Below are positions 42,732 to 51,696 of a DNA stretch of 64,000 bases, in pieces (position 1 is the first letter of the stretch; each line of letters begins with the position of its first letter). The stretch covers positions 1-64,000 of the forward strand of contig CAZRMV010000005.1 in assembly GCA_964601275.1 (NCBI GenBank), read 5' to 3'. A program made the position numbers and the translations under genes. This DNA comes from JAOZPE01 sp964601275. GTDB lineage: Bacteria > Krumholzibacteriota > Krumholzibacteriia > JAJRXK01. The notes below the pieces were generated by a model, which saw only the letters and a list, made by a program, of their open reading frames with translations, was not told the DNA's origin and ran no database searches.

Positions 42732-44216
42732 ATGCCAAAAACCATTGAAAAGAACCAACTTCCGGCGATCCACGGGGATGGCCAGGACAACCGGCGCACG
42801 GTGCGGCCCACCCGTCTGATCTCGCTCACTGCGATGATCTGCGGTGTATTGCGCAACAGTGCCCGTTTTTCCTGGTTGGACCGCGAAGTCTACCATCAGA
42901 CCGTGGTGCTCCAGCAGGTCCTGGTCGATCTGGCCAAGGAGGAGCCCTTGGTGCTGGAATTCACCCGGAAGGGGCTGGTCCTGGGCGAGGAGAAGATGGA
43001 GGACCTGCCCAAGGCGGTGCGGCAGTTCCACGCCATGGCGGGCCGGAAGTCGATCCGCGAGCTGGTCTTCACCAGCGAGGTCACCGCGGGTGAGCTCATG
43101 GCCCTGCTCAGGTTGCTGCAGAACCGGAGCAGCCTGGTGTTCCTGGAAGACCGCAAGAAGATGCCGCACATCGAGATCCGCCACGAGATGGGCGATGACA
43201 GCATCGAACTGCCCGACGAGGACGGCTATCCGTCGATCCGCATCACCGGGCAGAGCCGCGTTCGCCACATGCTCGACAAGGGCGAGAAGGAAGGCGACGC
43301 GGTCCGGGACCTGGTGACCGGCATCACCGGCGCCATCGACGCCATCACCGCCGCGCGCCAGAAGAAGGAAACGACCAGCGAGGATGTCCAGCCCCTGAGC
43401 GATCTCGTGCACCAACTTCACGAGGCGACCGAGGTCGCGCTGATCCTGGCCAGCCTGCGCGCGCACGATCCGTACACCTACGACCATTCGATCAACGTGG
43501 GGCTGTTGTCCATCGCCCTGGCCCGTGCCATCGGGTGGACGGGTGTCGACCTCTCCGAGTTCGGAGTCGCCGCGCTCATCCATGACGTGGGCAAGCTGTA
43601 TACTCCGCTGGACGTGTTGAACAAGCCAGGCCGCTTCACCCCCCAGGAGTGGGTGGTGATGAAGCGTCACCCGGTCGACGGGGCGGAGATCCTCAAGGAG
43701 GCGGGGGTCGGCAGCGAGTTGGCCCAGCGCATCGCCCTGGAACATCATACCAACCCCGATGGAACCGGATACCCTCCGCTTCCCTATTCCGCCGATGATC
43801 TGCACACCGGGTCGAAGATCGTGAAGATCGCCGACTGCTACGACGCCTTCACCACCATCCGCCCCTACCGCAGCCAAGCGCGTCCCTTCGAAGTGCTCAA
43901 GATGCTGAAGAAGCAGGAGGGCACCCAATTCGATCCGGAGCTGGTGGAGATCTTCGTGGAGATGATGGGAGTCTATCCCATCGGCAGCGTGGTGAAGCTC
44001 AAGAGTGGGATGATCACCCTGGTGGTCCAGACCAATCTCGAGTTGCGCGATCGACCGGTGGTGCGCGTGCTCCAGGATGAGAACGGCCGCAAGCCCAAGA
44101 CCACCCAGCTCATCGATCTCTCCGAGAAGGATCCGGTCACCGGCGAGTATCTCGACGAGGTCGTCGAGTGCATCGACCCGGTCATCCGCAACATCCCCAT
44201 CGGCCGGTACGTCTGA
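42732..44216 (+). CDS. HD-GYP domain protein, probable c-di-GMP phosphodiesterase
   Basis: The 494-residue protein has an uncharacterised N-terminal ~240 residues and a C-terminal HD-GYP domain: HSINVGLLSIALA, ALIHDVGKLYTP, MKRHPVDGAEIL, EHHTNPDGTGYP and IADCYDAFTTIRPYR. All metal and GYP residues are present; the usual HHERxDGxGYP is HHTNPDGTGYP. HD-GYP enzymes hydrolyse c-di-GMP or related dinucleotides. The ATG at 42732 has only a weak GGGGCGGG; a GTG at 42714 is an alternative. Confidence 0.88.
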   Translation: MPKTIEKNQLPAIHGDGQDNRRTVRPTRLISLTAMICGVLRNSARFSWLDREVYHQTVVLQQVLVDLAKEEPLVLEFTRKGLVLGEEKMEDLPKAVRQFHAMAGRKSIRELVFTSEVTAGELMALLRLLQNRSSLVFLEDRKKMPHIEIRHEMGDDSIELPDEDGYPSIRITGQSRVRHMLDKGEKEGDAVRDLVTGITGAIDAITAARQKKETTSEDVQPLSDLVHQLHEATEVALILASLRAHDPYTYDHSINVGLLSIALARAIGWTGVDLSEFGVAALIHDVGKLYTPLDVLNKPGRFTPQEWVVMKRHPVDGAEILKEAGVGSELAQRIALEHHTNPDGTGYPPLPYSADDLHTGSKIVKIADCYDAFTTIRPYRSQARPFEVLKMLKKQEGTQFDPELVEIFVEMMGVYPIGSVVKLKSGMITLVVQTNLELRDRPVVRVLQDENGRKPKTTQLIDLSEKDPVTGEYLDEVVECIDPVIRNIPIGRYV

Positions 44217-44332
44217 GCCTTCGCCTCGATCGGGATCCGCCCGGTGCCCCATGCTCGTATCGCATCGGCGGCGCCCTCGTGCGTCCTTCCCCCCGGAACC
44301 GGATGCCCCCTGCGGTCCGGGGCGACTTGCCC

Positions 44333-44338
44333 TATGAT
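44333..44338 (+). promoter_or_regulatory. -10-like element before the deaminase gene
   Basis: TATGAT ends nine bases before the ATG at 44348. No convincing -35 was found at 16-18 bases. The spacing allows a very short or absent leader. Confidence 0.3.
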
Positions 44339-44347
44339 GGGGCGGAC

Positions 44348-45367
44348 ATGACCGCTTTCTCCTCGTCATCTGTCCGCGGGCACCCTCTCCGGGTCGAACT
44401 GCACCTGCACCTGGAAGGTTGCCTCAGCGCAGCGCGTGCCCGCCAGCTGTGGAAGCAACGACCCGAGGTGGGTCCTCCCCCGCGCGGGGGGTTGACCGCA
44501 GAGGGATGGGCCTTCGAAGGGCTCGACCAATTCCTGCATCTCTTCGGTTGGGCGGTTCGCCTGCTTGATGGTCCGGCGGCCTACCTCCAGTTGCTCGACG
44601 ACACCATGGATCGCCTCGAGGAACAGGGCGTCGTCTACGCCGAACTCTTCGTGTCCTTCGGGGTGATGCGCTGGCTCCATCGCGATCCCCGGCCGGTGGT
44701 GGAGGCGCTGGCCCATCGGGCGCAGGAGCGCGCCGCCAAGGGGGGGGTCGACCTGCGCTTCGTCGCCGACGGGGTCCGCCAGTTCGGGGTGGACGCGGCA
44801 CACCAGGTCGTCGAGGACGCCATCGAGTTGAGGAGCCACCGCGTGGTGGGTTTCGGACTGGGCGGCGACGAGACCGCGATGGAGGCCGCGACCTTCGTCC
44901 CGGTGTTCCGCCGGGCCCGGGAGGCGGGCCTGGGTCTCAGCCTGCACGCCGGAGAGGGGGATCGGCCCGAGGCGGTGGCGCAGGCCCTCGAATTGGGCGT
45001 GGCCCGCATCGGGCACGGTATTGCCGCGGCGACAGATCACGCGCTGTTGGCCCGTCTGGCCCAGGCGGAGGTCACGGTGGAGGTCTGTCCCACCTCGAAT
45101 GAGCGCACCGGGATCTGGTCCAAGGATCGTGGCACCCATCCCGTGCGCGCGATGGCGGATCAGGGTGTGAGGGTATGTCTGGGCAGCGACGATCCTGCGT
45201 TCTTCGGAGCCTGGTTGCAGGACGAATGGGAACGCTGCGCGGCCGAGGGGGTTTCCCGCGAGGAGCTGGAAGAATGGAACGAAAACGCCGCGCGGGCGGC
45301 GTTCCTGTCCGAGGAAGAACGGAGCCGCCTGCTGCGCAAGGTGCGAGGCGAGGAGAACCAAGGGTGA
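44348..45367 (+). CDS. Adenosine/adenine deaminase family hydrolase
   Basis: The 339-residue product has the metal-binding His19-x-His21 (ELHLHLEGC), the catalytic HAGEG near 200, RIGHGIA with the next ligand His, and SDDPAFF with the catalytic Asp. This is the add/AMP deaminase-like amidohydrolase pattern; adenosine versus adenine specificity is not decided. The stop overlaps the start of the exonuclease gene (GTGA), an unusual pairing that suggests purine salvage plus repair co-expression. Confidence 0.9.
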   Translation: MTAFSSSSVRGHPLRVELHLHLEGCLSAARARQLWKQRPEVGPPPRGGLTAEGWAFEGLDQFLHLFGWAVRLLDGPAAYLQLLDDTMDRLEEQGVVYAELFVSFGVMRWLHRDPRPVVEALAHRAQERAAKGGVDLRFVADGVRQFGVDAAHQVVEDAIELRSHRVVGFGLGGDETAMEAATFVPVFRRAREAGLGLSLHAGEGDRPEAVAQALELGVARIGHGIAAATDHALLARLAQAEVTVEVCPTSNERTGIWSKDRGTHPVRAMADQGVRVCLGSDDPAFFGAWLQDEWERCAAEGVSREELEEWNENAARAAFLSEEERSRLLRKVRGEENQG

Positions 45368-46134
45368 TCACTCTCTATTCGTGGAATGTCAATGGGGCGC
45401 GGTCGGTCTACCGCAAGGGCTTCATGGACTGGCTGGAAGAGGTTCGCCCCGACATCCTCTTCCTGCAGGAAGTGCGGGCCGAGCACGGGCAGGTCGCGGG
45501 GGAAATGGCCCATCCCCCCGGCTACCACGTCTGGTGGAATCCCTCCAGGACGAAGAAGGGCTACAGCGGTACCGCACTCTACTCGCGCGTCGAGCCGCGC
45601 TCGGTGCACTTCGGCACCAGGGTGAAGAAGTACGATGGCGAGGGCCGCACCATCGTGGCCGAGTACGACGAGTTCTTCGCGGTGGGAGGCTACTTCCCCA
45701 ACGGGGGCAACGAACACCTCCGGGTTCCGTTCAAGCTGGGCTTTACCCGGGCCTTCCTGCGCCGGTGTGAGCGCCTGCGCGAAGAGAAACCGGTGATCTT
45801 CTGCGGCGATGTCAATACCGCCCACCACGAGATCGACCTTGCCCGGCCGCAGGCCAACCGCAACACCACCGGTTTCTTGCCCGAGGAGAGGGCGCTGCTG
45901 GACAAGTTCGTGAAACAGGGGTATGTCGATGCCTTCCGATCGTTCCATCCCGGCGAGCCGGGCCACTACACCTGGTGGTCCCACCGCATGCAGGCGCGGC
46001 AGCGGAACGTGGGCTGGCGGATCGACTACTTCTGGGTGGTCCGAGAGTGGATGGATCGCGTCGACCACTGCTTCCACTGCCCCGAGGTGCCCGGAAGCGA
46101 CCACTGCCCGGTCGGTCTCCGCCTGAAGGACTGA
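45364..46134 (+). CDS. xth: Exodeoxyribonuclease III / AP endonuclease
   Basis: This 256-residue enzyme removes 3' blocks and cuts at abasic sites. The family motifs are ITLYSWNVNGARS, LQEVRAEHG, the RTKKGYSGTALYSR loop, GDVNTAHHEIDL and the C-terminal WRIDYFWV and GSDHCPV. It starts at a GTG overlapping the deaminase stop. Length is normal for the ExoA/XthA class. Cytosolic base-excision repair role follows from the family. Confidence 0.93.
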   Translation: MITLYSWNVNGARSVYRKGFMDWLEEVRPDILFLQEVRAEHGQVAGEMAHPPGYHVWWNPSRTKKGYSGTALYSRVEPRSVHFGTRVKKYDGEGRTIVAEYDEFFAVGGYFPNGGNEHLRVPFKLGFTRAFLRRCERLREEKPVIFCGDVNTAHHEIDLARPQANRNTTGFLPEERALLDKFVKQGYVDAFRSFHPGEPGHYTWWSHRMQARQRNVGWRIDYFWVVREWMDRVDHCFHCPEVPGSDHCPVGLRLKD

Positions 46135-46138
46135 CGCG

Positions 46139-46795
46139 ATGCAGTGTCCCCTGTGCGCCGCCTCCCAGGCCGCGTGCCGGTTGCCAGATCACAACGGCGC
46201 CTGGTGGCAGTGTCCGGACTGCCGGCTCATCTTCCTGCCCGAGGTCTTTCATCCCACGCCGTCGGAAGAACGCGCGCGATACCTTCTGCACCATAATTCG
46301 GTGGAGGACGAAGGTTACCGCCGGCATCTCGAAAAGACCCTGGAGCCGTTGGTGCGGGCGCTGGAGGACGATCCCCCTCCCGGCGCAAAGCCATTGCAAG
46401 GCCTGGACTTCGGAAGCGGGCCCACATCGGCCGCCGCGGCGCTCCTTTCCTCCTGCGGTCTGCACTGCTCGAGTTATGACCTCCATTTCGCGAACCACCC
46501 GTGCCGGCTCGAGCGGGACTACGACTTCGTGGTGGCGATCGAGGTGGTCGAGCATTTCCGCCGGCCGGATGCCGGCTGGCATCTCCTCGACCGTCTCTTG
46601 CGTCCGGGTGCCTGGCTCGCCGTTTCCACCCTGCTCTACACCGGCGACATCGACTTCCAGCGTTGGTGGTACCGGCAGGATCCCACCCACTTGTGCTTCT
46701 ACCGGGAAGAGACGATGGAATGGATCGCGGGTCGCTTCCGCTGGAGCCTGCGCAAGGTGGGAGAGAACGTGCACTTGTTCCACAAGGGGAGATGA
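46139..46795 (+). CDS. Zinc-ribbon class I SAM-dependent methyltransferase
   Basis: The 218-residue protein has an N-terminal zinc ribbon (CPLC...CPDC) and a SAM-binding fold with LQGLDFGSGPTSAA and VVAIEVVEHFRRPDAGW. It ends with a FRWSLRKVGENVHLFHK strand. Proteins of this small type are often called class I methyltransferases without known substrate. It follows xth by four bases, so it probably belongs to the same operon. Confidence 0.82.
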   Translation: MQCPLCAASQAACRLPDHNGAWWQCPDCRLIFLPEVFHPTPSEERARYLLHHNSVEDEGYRRHLEKTLEPLVRALEDDPPPGAKPLQGLDFGSGPTSAAAALLSSCGLHCSSYDLHFANHPCRLERDYDFVVAIEVVEHFRRPDAGWHLLDRLLRPGAWLAVSTLLYTGDIDFQRWWYRQDPTHLCFYREETMEWIAGRFRWSLRKVGENVHLFHKGR

Positions 46796-46803
46796 GGCCG
46801 GGT

Positions 46804-46968
46804 CTACAGCAGGTTCTCCTGGACGAAGCGCCGGGCGAGGTAGTGTCCGATCCCCAGGCCGATGAGGCTCAGGAAGAACGCCAGGCCCATGCCGGCCGCA
46901 CGTCCCATCATCCAGCCCAGCCAACTGCCGGCCGCCCCGCCCATGAGGGTGAGCATATGGTTCATCAT
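46804..46968 (-). CDS. Small conserved-type membrane protein
   Basis: A 54-residue reading on the minus strand encodes two short hydrophobic helices: LTLMGGAAGSWLGWMMGRAAG and GLAFFLSLIGLGIGHYLARRF, ending FVQENLL. The pattern (GSWLGW, then GIG-x-Y-x-x-RR) resembles small hypothetical proteins found across many phyla. The start has only a weak GGGA. It converges with the methyltransferase gene eight bases away and lies downstream of metG. Confidence 0.65.
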   Translation of the reverse strand: MMNHMLTLMGGAAGSWLGWMMGRAAGMGLAFFLSLIGLGIGHYLARRFVQENLL

Positions 46969-47093
46969 CGCGGGTCGTCCCTACTTGCTCCCGCCGCGCC
47001 GCGTCACGGGGATTCGTGGCCCGGTGCGGCGAACCCTTTCCGGCTGCGTCAGGGCATCCGGTCCCGCGGGAATTGCATCATCCGTGCCGGGGA

Positions 47094-48785
47094 TCAGTCT
47101 TCCAGGACCGACTGCAGGCGCTCTTTTTCGGCTGCAATCGCGGCGTCGTCGATCTTGGCGAAGAGGATGCCGGGATTGCCCAGGGGATGGCCCTCGGGAA
47201 GCATCCAGTCTCCTCGCACCCACCCGTCCTTCCACAGTTCGTCTTCGAGCTTCAGGGCATCCCACAGCTTCTGCATGGAGAAGGGGAGGACCATCGCCCA
47301 GAGTCCGGCGAAGGCCCGCAGGAACTGCGAGCACACGTAGAGCGTGGTGCCGCATCGACCCATGTCGTTCTTGCGGGTCGACCAGGGTTGCTCCTCGTCG
47401 AAGTACTGGTTGGCCCGCTTGCTCAAGAGCAGGAGGGTCTCGCTGGCCGCGCGCAACTGGAAGCTCTCCATCTGGACCCGCGCCTTCTCGGCGGCTTCCT
47501 CGATCGCGGCCAGGGCCTCGCGGTCATTGTCGTTCAGCTCCCCGCGCGGGGGTACCTTCCCGTCGAAATAGCGGGTGACGAAGGTCACGGTGCGGTTGAC
47601 GAAGTTGCCCACCACGTCGGCCAACTCGTTGTTGTGACGGGCCTGGAAGTCGTCCCAGGTGAAGTTGGTGTCGCGTGATTCGGGCAGGTTGCGGGCCAGG
47701 CAGTACCGCAGGCTGTCCGGAGGAAAGCGCTCCAGGTAGTCGGGAAGCCACACCGCGTAGCCGCGCGAGGTCGAGAGCTTGCGGCCCTCGAGGTTCAAGA
47801 ACTCGTTGGCCGGCACATTGTCGGGCAACACATAGGGCTCGCTGTGCGCGTGCAGCATCGCGGGAAACAGCAGAGCGTGGAAGACGATGTTGTCCTTGCC
47901 GATGAAGTGGATCAGGCGGGTGCCCTCGTCCTGCCACCAGGTGCGCCAGGCCTCGGGGTCGCCTTGCTGCCGCGCCCACTCGCGGGTGGCCGAGATGTAT
48001 CCGATGGGCGCCTCGAACCACACATAGAGAACCTTTCCCTCGTGGTCTGGGAGGGGGACGGGAACGCCCCAGTCGAGATCGCGGGTGACCGCGCGGTCGC
48101 CCAGCCCCCGTTCGAACCAGCCCCGGCAGTAGTTCAGCACGTTCTCGCGCCAGTCCGCGTGGCTCTCGATCCACTCCTGCAGGTGGGGCTGCATGTCGCC
48201 CATGGGCAAGAACCAGTGCTCGCTCTCCTTCAGGCCGACCGGGGTGCCGTCCACCACGCTGTGGGGCTCGATCAGCTTGTCGGGTTCCATCTGCGATCCG
48301 CAGGCCTCGCACTGGTCGCCCCGCGCGCCCTCGGTGCCGCAGTAGGGGCAGGTTCCCTCGACGTAGCGGTCGGGCAAGAAGCGCTGGGCCTTCTCGCTGT
48401 AGAACTGCAGGGTGGTCTTCTGCTTGAGGATGCCCTGGCCGTGCAGGTCGAGGAAGAAGCCCTGGGAAGTCTCGTGGTGGATCGGGCGGCTGGTCTGCGA
48501 GTAGTTGTCGAAGACGACGCCGAGCTGCTCGAAGCTCTCCTTCATCATGGTGTAGTTGCGGTCGACCAGTTCCTTCGGGGTGATGCCTTCCTTCTCGGCG
48601 GCAAGGGTGATGGGGACGCCGTGCTCGTCGCTCCCGCAGATGAACAGCACCTCGTCGCCATGCAATCGCTTGAAGCGCACGTAGATGTCGGCGGGTACGT
48701 ACACCCCCGCCAGGTGACCCAGGTGGATGGGCCCATTGGCGTAGGGCAAGGCGGCGGTGACCAGGGTGCGTTGGAACTCGCTCAC
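47094..48785 (-). CDS. metG: Methionyl-tRNA synthetase, without C-terminal tRNA-binding domain
   Basis: MetG charges tRNA-Met. The GTG start at 48785 has AGGAGG six bases upstream and gives 563 residues. The class I signature is PYANGPIHLGH (HIGH, His21-His24), the zinc knuckle is CPYCGTEGARGDQCEACG and the KMSKS equivalent is KLSTS in EGRKLSTSRGY. The EMAPII-like C-terminal dimerisation domain is absent. A 16-codon longer reading begins at 48830 but lacks conserved sequence. Confidence 0.95.
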   Translation of the reverse strand: MSEFQRTLVTAALPYANGPIHLGHLAGVYVPADIYVRFKRLHGDEVLFICGSDEHGVPITLAAEKEGITPKELVDRNYTMMKESFEQLGVVFDNYSQTSRPIHHETSQGFFLDLHGQGILKQKTTLQFYSEKAQRFLPDRYVEGTCPYCGTEGARGDQCEACGSQMEPDKLIEPHSVVDGTPVGLKESEHWFLPMGDMQPHLQEWIESHADWRENVLNYCRGWFERGLGDRAVTRDLDWGVPVPLPDHEGKVLYVWFEAPIGYISATREWARQQGDPEAWRTWWQDEGTRLIHFIGKDNIVFHALLFPAMLHAHSEPYVLPDNVPANEFLNLEGRKLSTSRGYAVWLPDYLERFPPDSLRYCLARNLPESRDTNFTWDDFQARHNNELADVVGNFVNRTVTFVTRYFDGKVPPRGELNDNDREALAAIEEAAEKARVQMESFQLRAASETLLLLSKRANQYFDEEQPWSTRKNDMGRCGTTLYVCSQFLRAFAGLWAMVLPFSMQKLWDALKLEDELWKDGWVRGDWMLPEGHPLGNPGILFAKIDDAAIAAEKERLQSVLED

Positions 48786-48870
48786 GAAATCCTCCTCGAG
48801 GAAGGGCGCCGGCTCGGCCCCGTTCCCCATCGATCCGGGCCCGGTCGGGCCCGCGCGCTTGGCGATGGGC

Positions 48871-49710
48871 CTATTCCAGTCCCATTTCCTCCATGTCCTC
48901 TTCGCTGAAGCCCAGGTAATGGGCCAGCTCGTGCCACACCGTCAGGCGGATCTCTTCCTCCAGGCTCGCTGCGTCGGGGCAGATACGCTCGAGGTTCTTC
49001 TGGAAGAGGAGGATCACCCCGGGCTCCTGGACCGCGTCGAAGACCGAGCGGTCGAGACGGTGGGCTCCCACGAAGAGCCCCAGCAGGTCGGGAGGGAAGG
49101 GTTCCTCCTCCTCCTGTTCGGGCTGGACCATCTCCCATTCGGGGAGGTCCTTCACCGCCAGGGCCACTTCATCCAACGCCTCCTGGAACTGGGAGGGAAG
49201 CGCGGAGACCGCGCGCTGGATCACCTGCTGCATGACCTCGGCGGAGACGCGATAGGGCATGGGGTAGATCTCCGGCGCCAGGGTGGACGCCTGCCGGTAC
49301 CCGCGACGCGCTCCGATCTCGTCGCCGAGGAACTCGTGGATCTGGGCGAAGAGGTTCCACGCGTCCGCGAAATCGGCGACCTCGTGCACGAGCTGGGTGA
49401 CCAGCTTCTTGGCCTCGTCCATCTCCCACAGTCGAAAGCGGCTGGAGGCCTCATAGTAGCGCTGCAGGTGCGGGCTCTCGCAGCCCAGGCGCCGCGCCTT
49501 CAGGGCCGCCTCCAGGCAGACCCGGCTGAAGCCGGCCTGGTGGGCGGCGACGGCGCGGGCCAGGGCCACGTCCCCATCCTCGGGGTGGGAGCGTTCCAGG
49601 AGCATGGCCAGCTCGAGCCCCTCGAGGACGTCGCCATCCTCCAGGGCGGCGTAGACCTCGGCGAGCTCGTCGTTGGAAGGACCGGCGGGAGGCTTTGTGT
49701 CGTCGACCAA
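48871..49710 (-). CDS. TPR-like protein with C-terminal zincin metallopeptidase domain
   Basis: Starting at TTG (49710) after AAGGAG, the 279-residue protein has about 150 residues of TPR-like helices (LAEVYAALEDGDVLEGLELA, ADAWNLFAQIHEFLGDEIGA) and then a zincin domain of the PF06262 type: LLGLFVGAHRLDRS, PGVILLFQKNLER and the active site TVWHELAHYLGF, with His260, Glu261 and His264. The zincin domain is usually a stand-alone ~110-130-residue protein, so the TPR fusion is notable. Long upstream in-frame readings are unlikely. Confidence 0.8.
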   Translation of the reverse strand: MVDDTKPPAGPSNDELAEVYAALEDGDVLEGLELAMLLERSHPEDGDVALARAVAAHQAGFSRVCLEAALKARRLGCESPHLQRYYEASSRFRLWEMDEAKKLVTQLVHEVADFADAWNLFAQIHEFLGDEIGARRGYRQASTLAPEIYPMPYRVSAEVMQQVIQRAVSALPSQFQEALDEVALAVKDLPEWEMVQPEQEEEEPFPPDLLGLFVGAHRLDRSVFDAVQEPGVILLFQKNLERICPDAASLEEEIRLTVWHELAHYLGFSEEDMEEMGLE

Positions 49711-49734
49711 GGGAGGCTCCTTCGTGGGGCCGCT

Positions 49735-49763
49735 AGTGTAGGGCGCCGGGGCTTTGGCGGCAA
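49735..49763 (-). promoter_or_regulatory. Promoter of the TPR-zincin gene
   Basis: On the minus strand TTGCCG (49763-49758), a 17-base spacer and TACACT (49740-49735) precede the TTG start by 24 bases. The box supports that start choice. Confidence 0.5.
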
Positions 49764-49827
49764 GCGGGGGCGGCAGGGAGATTCCTTTCTGGGCCTTTGA
49801 CGAGGTGGAAGCTATGCTGGAGCGGTC

Positions 49828-51600
49828 ATGGACCAGGTCATCGTCTTCGCCACCCTTGTGATCGCGCTCGGGGTCTTCTTGTGGGGCCGCTGGCGCCCCG
49901 ATCTGGTGGCGGTCACCGCCCTGATGGTCCTGGCCCTCACCCGGGTGGTTCCGGCCGACCGGGTCTTCGCCGGCTTCGGGAACGAAGCGGTGATTTCGGT
50001 GGCGGCGATCTTCATGATGGGCCGCGCGGTCGAGAAGGCGGGCCTGACCGAACCCTTGGCCCAGTGGCTGAAGAAGCTCGGCGGTGGGGTCGTCGGGCAG
50101 AACTTCGCCCTGTTCGGCAGCACCGCGTTCCTTTCCAGCACCATGAACAACACCGGGGCCCTGGCCATCCTCATGCCCCTGTCGATTCGCCTGGCCAAGG
50201 ATGCCCGCCGCATGGCCTCGAAGGTGCTGATGCCCCTGGCCTTCGCCTCGCTGCTGGGGGGGCTGATCACGGTGATCGGCACTCCGCCGAACATCCTGGT
50301 AGCACAGCTTCGGGCCGAGCATCTGGGCGAGCCCTTCCACTTCTTCGATTTCACCCTGGTGGGCCTGGGATCGACCCTGGTGGGCCTGGTCTTTTTGTCG
50401 TTGGTGGGGTGGCGTCTACTTCCCGCCCGGCGCGGGGCGGCATCCACCCGCGACTTCTATCGCATCGGCAGCTATTTCGCCGAGGTGGTCGTCCCGGTCG
50501 GCAGCGAACTGGTGGGCAGGCCGTTGTCGTACTTCTCCCACCTGAACGTCGACGTGAACGTGGTGGGACTCCTGCGCAAGGGGCAGAGGATTCCCGCCCC
50601 CGCGCCGGAGGAGATCCTGCAGGGAGGAGATGCCCTGCTGGTGGAGGCCACCAGCGAGGAGTTGCGCAAGCTGCTGCGGACCGGCGAGCTGCAACTGGGT
50701 CCGGACCGGCGGATCGCCGAGAACGAGCTGGGTTCGGGGGAGATCCTCCTGCAGGAGGTGGTGATCACCCAGAGTTCGCCCCTGGTGGGCCGCACCGCCC
50801 GGGACATGGCCTTGCGCAGCCGCATGGGTCTGAACGTTCTGGCCATCCATCGCTGGGGCGAGAGCATCGTCGACCGACTCCGGGAGACGCCGTTCGCCCC
50901 CGGTGACGTGCTCCTGGTCCAGGCGCGGGCGGAGGAATGGGGCGAAGCGCTGCACGATCTGCGCCTTCTGCCCTTGCGCGAGCGCGACATCGAGCTGGTC
51001 TCGACTCCCCGGGCGCTGAAATGCCTGGTGATCTTCGCGGGAGCGGTGGTGGCGATTGCGACGGGGACCTTGTCGTTGGGAGTGGCCTTCACCGCGGCGG
51101 CGGTGCTGATGATCCTCACCGGGGTCTTGTCGCTGAAGGAGGCCTACAACGCGGTCGACTGGCCGGTGATCATCCTGCTGGGGGCCACTCTTCCTTTGGG
51201 CTGGGCGCTGGAGAGCAGTGGGGGCGCGGAGACGATCGCCGACCTGTTGATGCACCTGGAGCCCAGCGCGCCCGGCTACGTCCTGGTGGGAACGGTGCTG
51301 GTGGTGACCATGCTCCTGTCCAATCTCATCAACAACGCGGCGACCGCGGTGATCATGGCTCCCATCGCCTTCCGCTTCGCCCTGCAGACCGGGGTGAATC
51401 CGGACACCTTGTTCATGGCGGTCGCAGTCGGTGCGTCCACCGCCTTCCTGACCCCCATCGGGCACCAGTGCAACCTGCTGGTGCTCGGCCCGGGCGGCTA
51501 CCGCTTCTCCGATTACTTCCGCTTGGGGGTTCCCCTGTCGATCCTGGTCATCCTGGCCGCGGTGCCACTGATCCTGTGGGTGTGGCCGCTGCATCCGTGA
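49828..51600 (+). CDS. SLC13/DASS-type transporter with two RCK_C (TrkA-C) domains
   Basis: The 590-residue protein has N- and C-terminal hydrophobic halves with SNT-like motifs (STMNNTGALAILMPL, then NLINNAATAVIMAPIAF) and two cytosolic TrkA-C domains at roughly residues 205-285 and 300-380 (GSELVGRPLSY, SPLVGRTARDMALRS). This layout is typical of predicted sodium:sulfate or anion symporters in the SLC13 group. GGAG lies before the ATG. The substrate is not deducible. Confidence 0.88.
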   Translation: MDQVIVFATLVIALGVFLWGRWRPDLVAVTALMVLALTRVVPADRVFAGFGNEAVISVAAIFMMGRAVEKAGLTEPLAQWLKKLGGGVVGQNFALFGSTAFLSSTMNNTGALAILMPLSIRLAKDARRMASKVLMPLAFASLLGGLITVIGTPPNILVAQLRAEHLGEPFHFFDFTLVGLGSTLVGLVFLSLVGWRLLPARRGAASTRDFYRIGSYFAEVVVPVGSELVGRPLSYFSHLNVDVNVVGLLRKGQRIPAPAPEEILQGGDALLVEATSEELRKLLRTGELQLGPDRRIAENELGSGEILLQEVVITQSSPLVGRTARDMALRSRMGLNVLAIHRWGESIVDRLRETPFAPGDVLLVQARAEEWGEALHDLRLLPLRERDIELVSTPRALKCLVIFAGAVVAIATGTLSLGVAFTAAAVLMILTGVLSLKEAYNAVDWPVIILLGATLPLGWALESSGGAETIADLLMHLEPSAPGYVLVGTVLVVTMLLSNLINNAATAVIMAPIAFRFALQTGVNPDTLFMAVAVGASTAFLTPIGHQCNLLVLGPGGYRFSDYFRLGVPLSILVILAAVPLILWVWPLHP

Positions 51601-51619
51601 GGAAGCCGGGAGCGCCGGT

Positions 51620-51648
51620 TTTCCCCCGGTGGGGTTTGGGGTTATCTT
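51620..51648 (+). promoter_or_regulatory. Promoter of the dsbD-methyltransferase pair
   Basis: TTTCCC (51620-51625), 17 bases and TATCTT (51643-51648) lie 48 bases upstream of the dsbD ATG. Confidence 0.5.
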
Positions 51649-51696
51649 CCAGACTTCCCGGATCCGGGTTTCCCACTGTCTTCCCCTGAGGATGTC

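Noticed and set aside
49813..49818. TATGCT before the SLC13-type gene as a leaderless promoter
   Set aside because: A GGAG Shine-Dalgarno site lies between the box and the ATG and no -35 was found at a suitable distance, so the promoter call was not supported.
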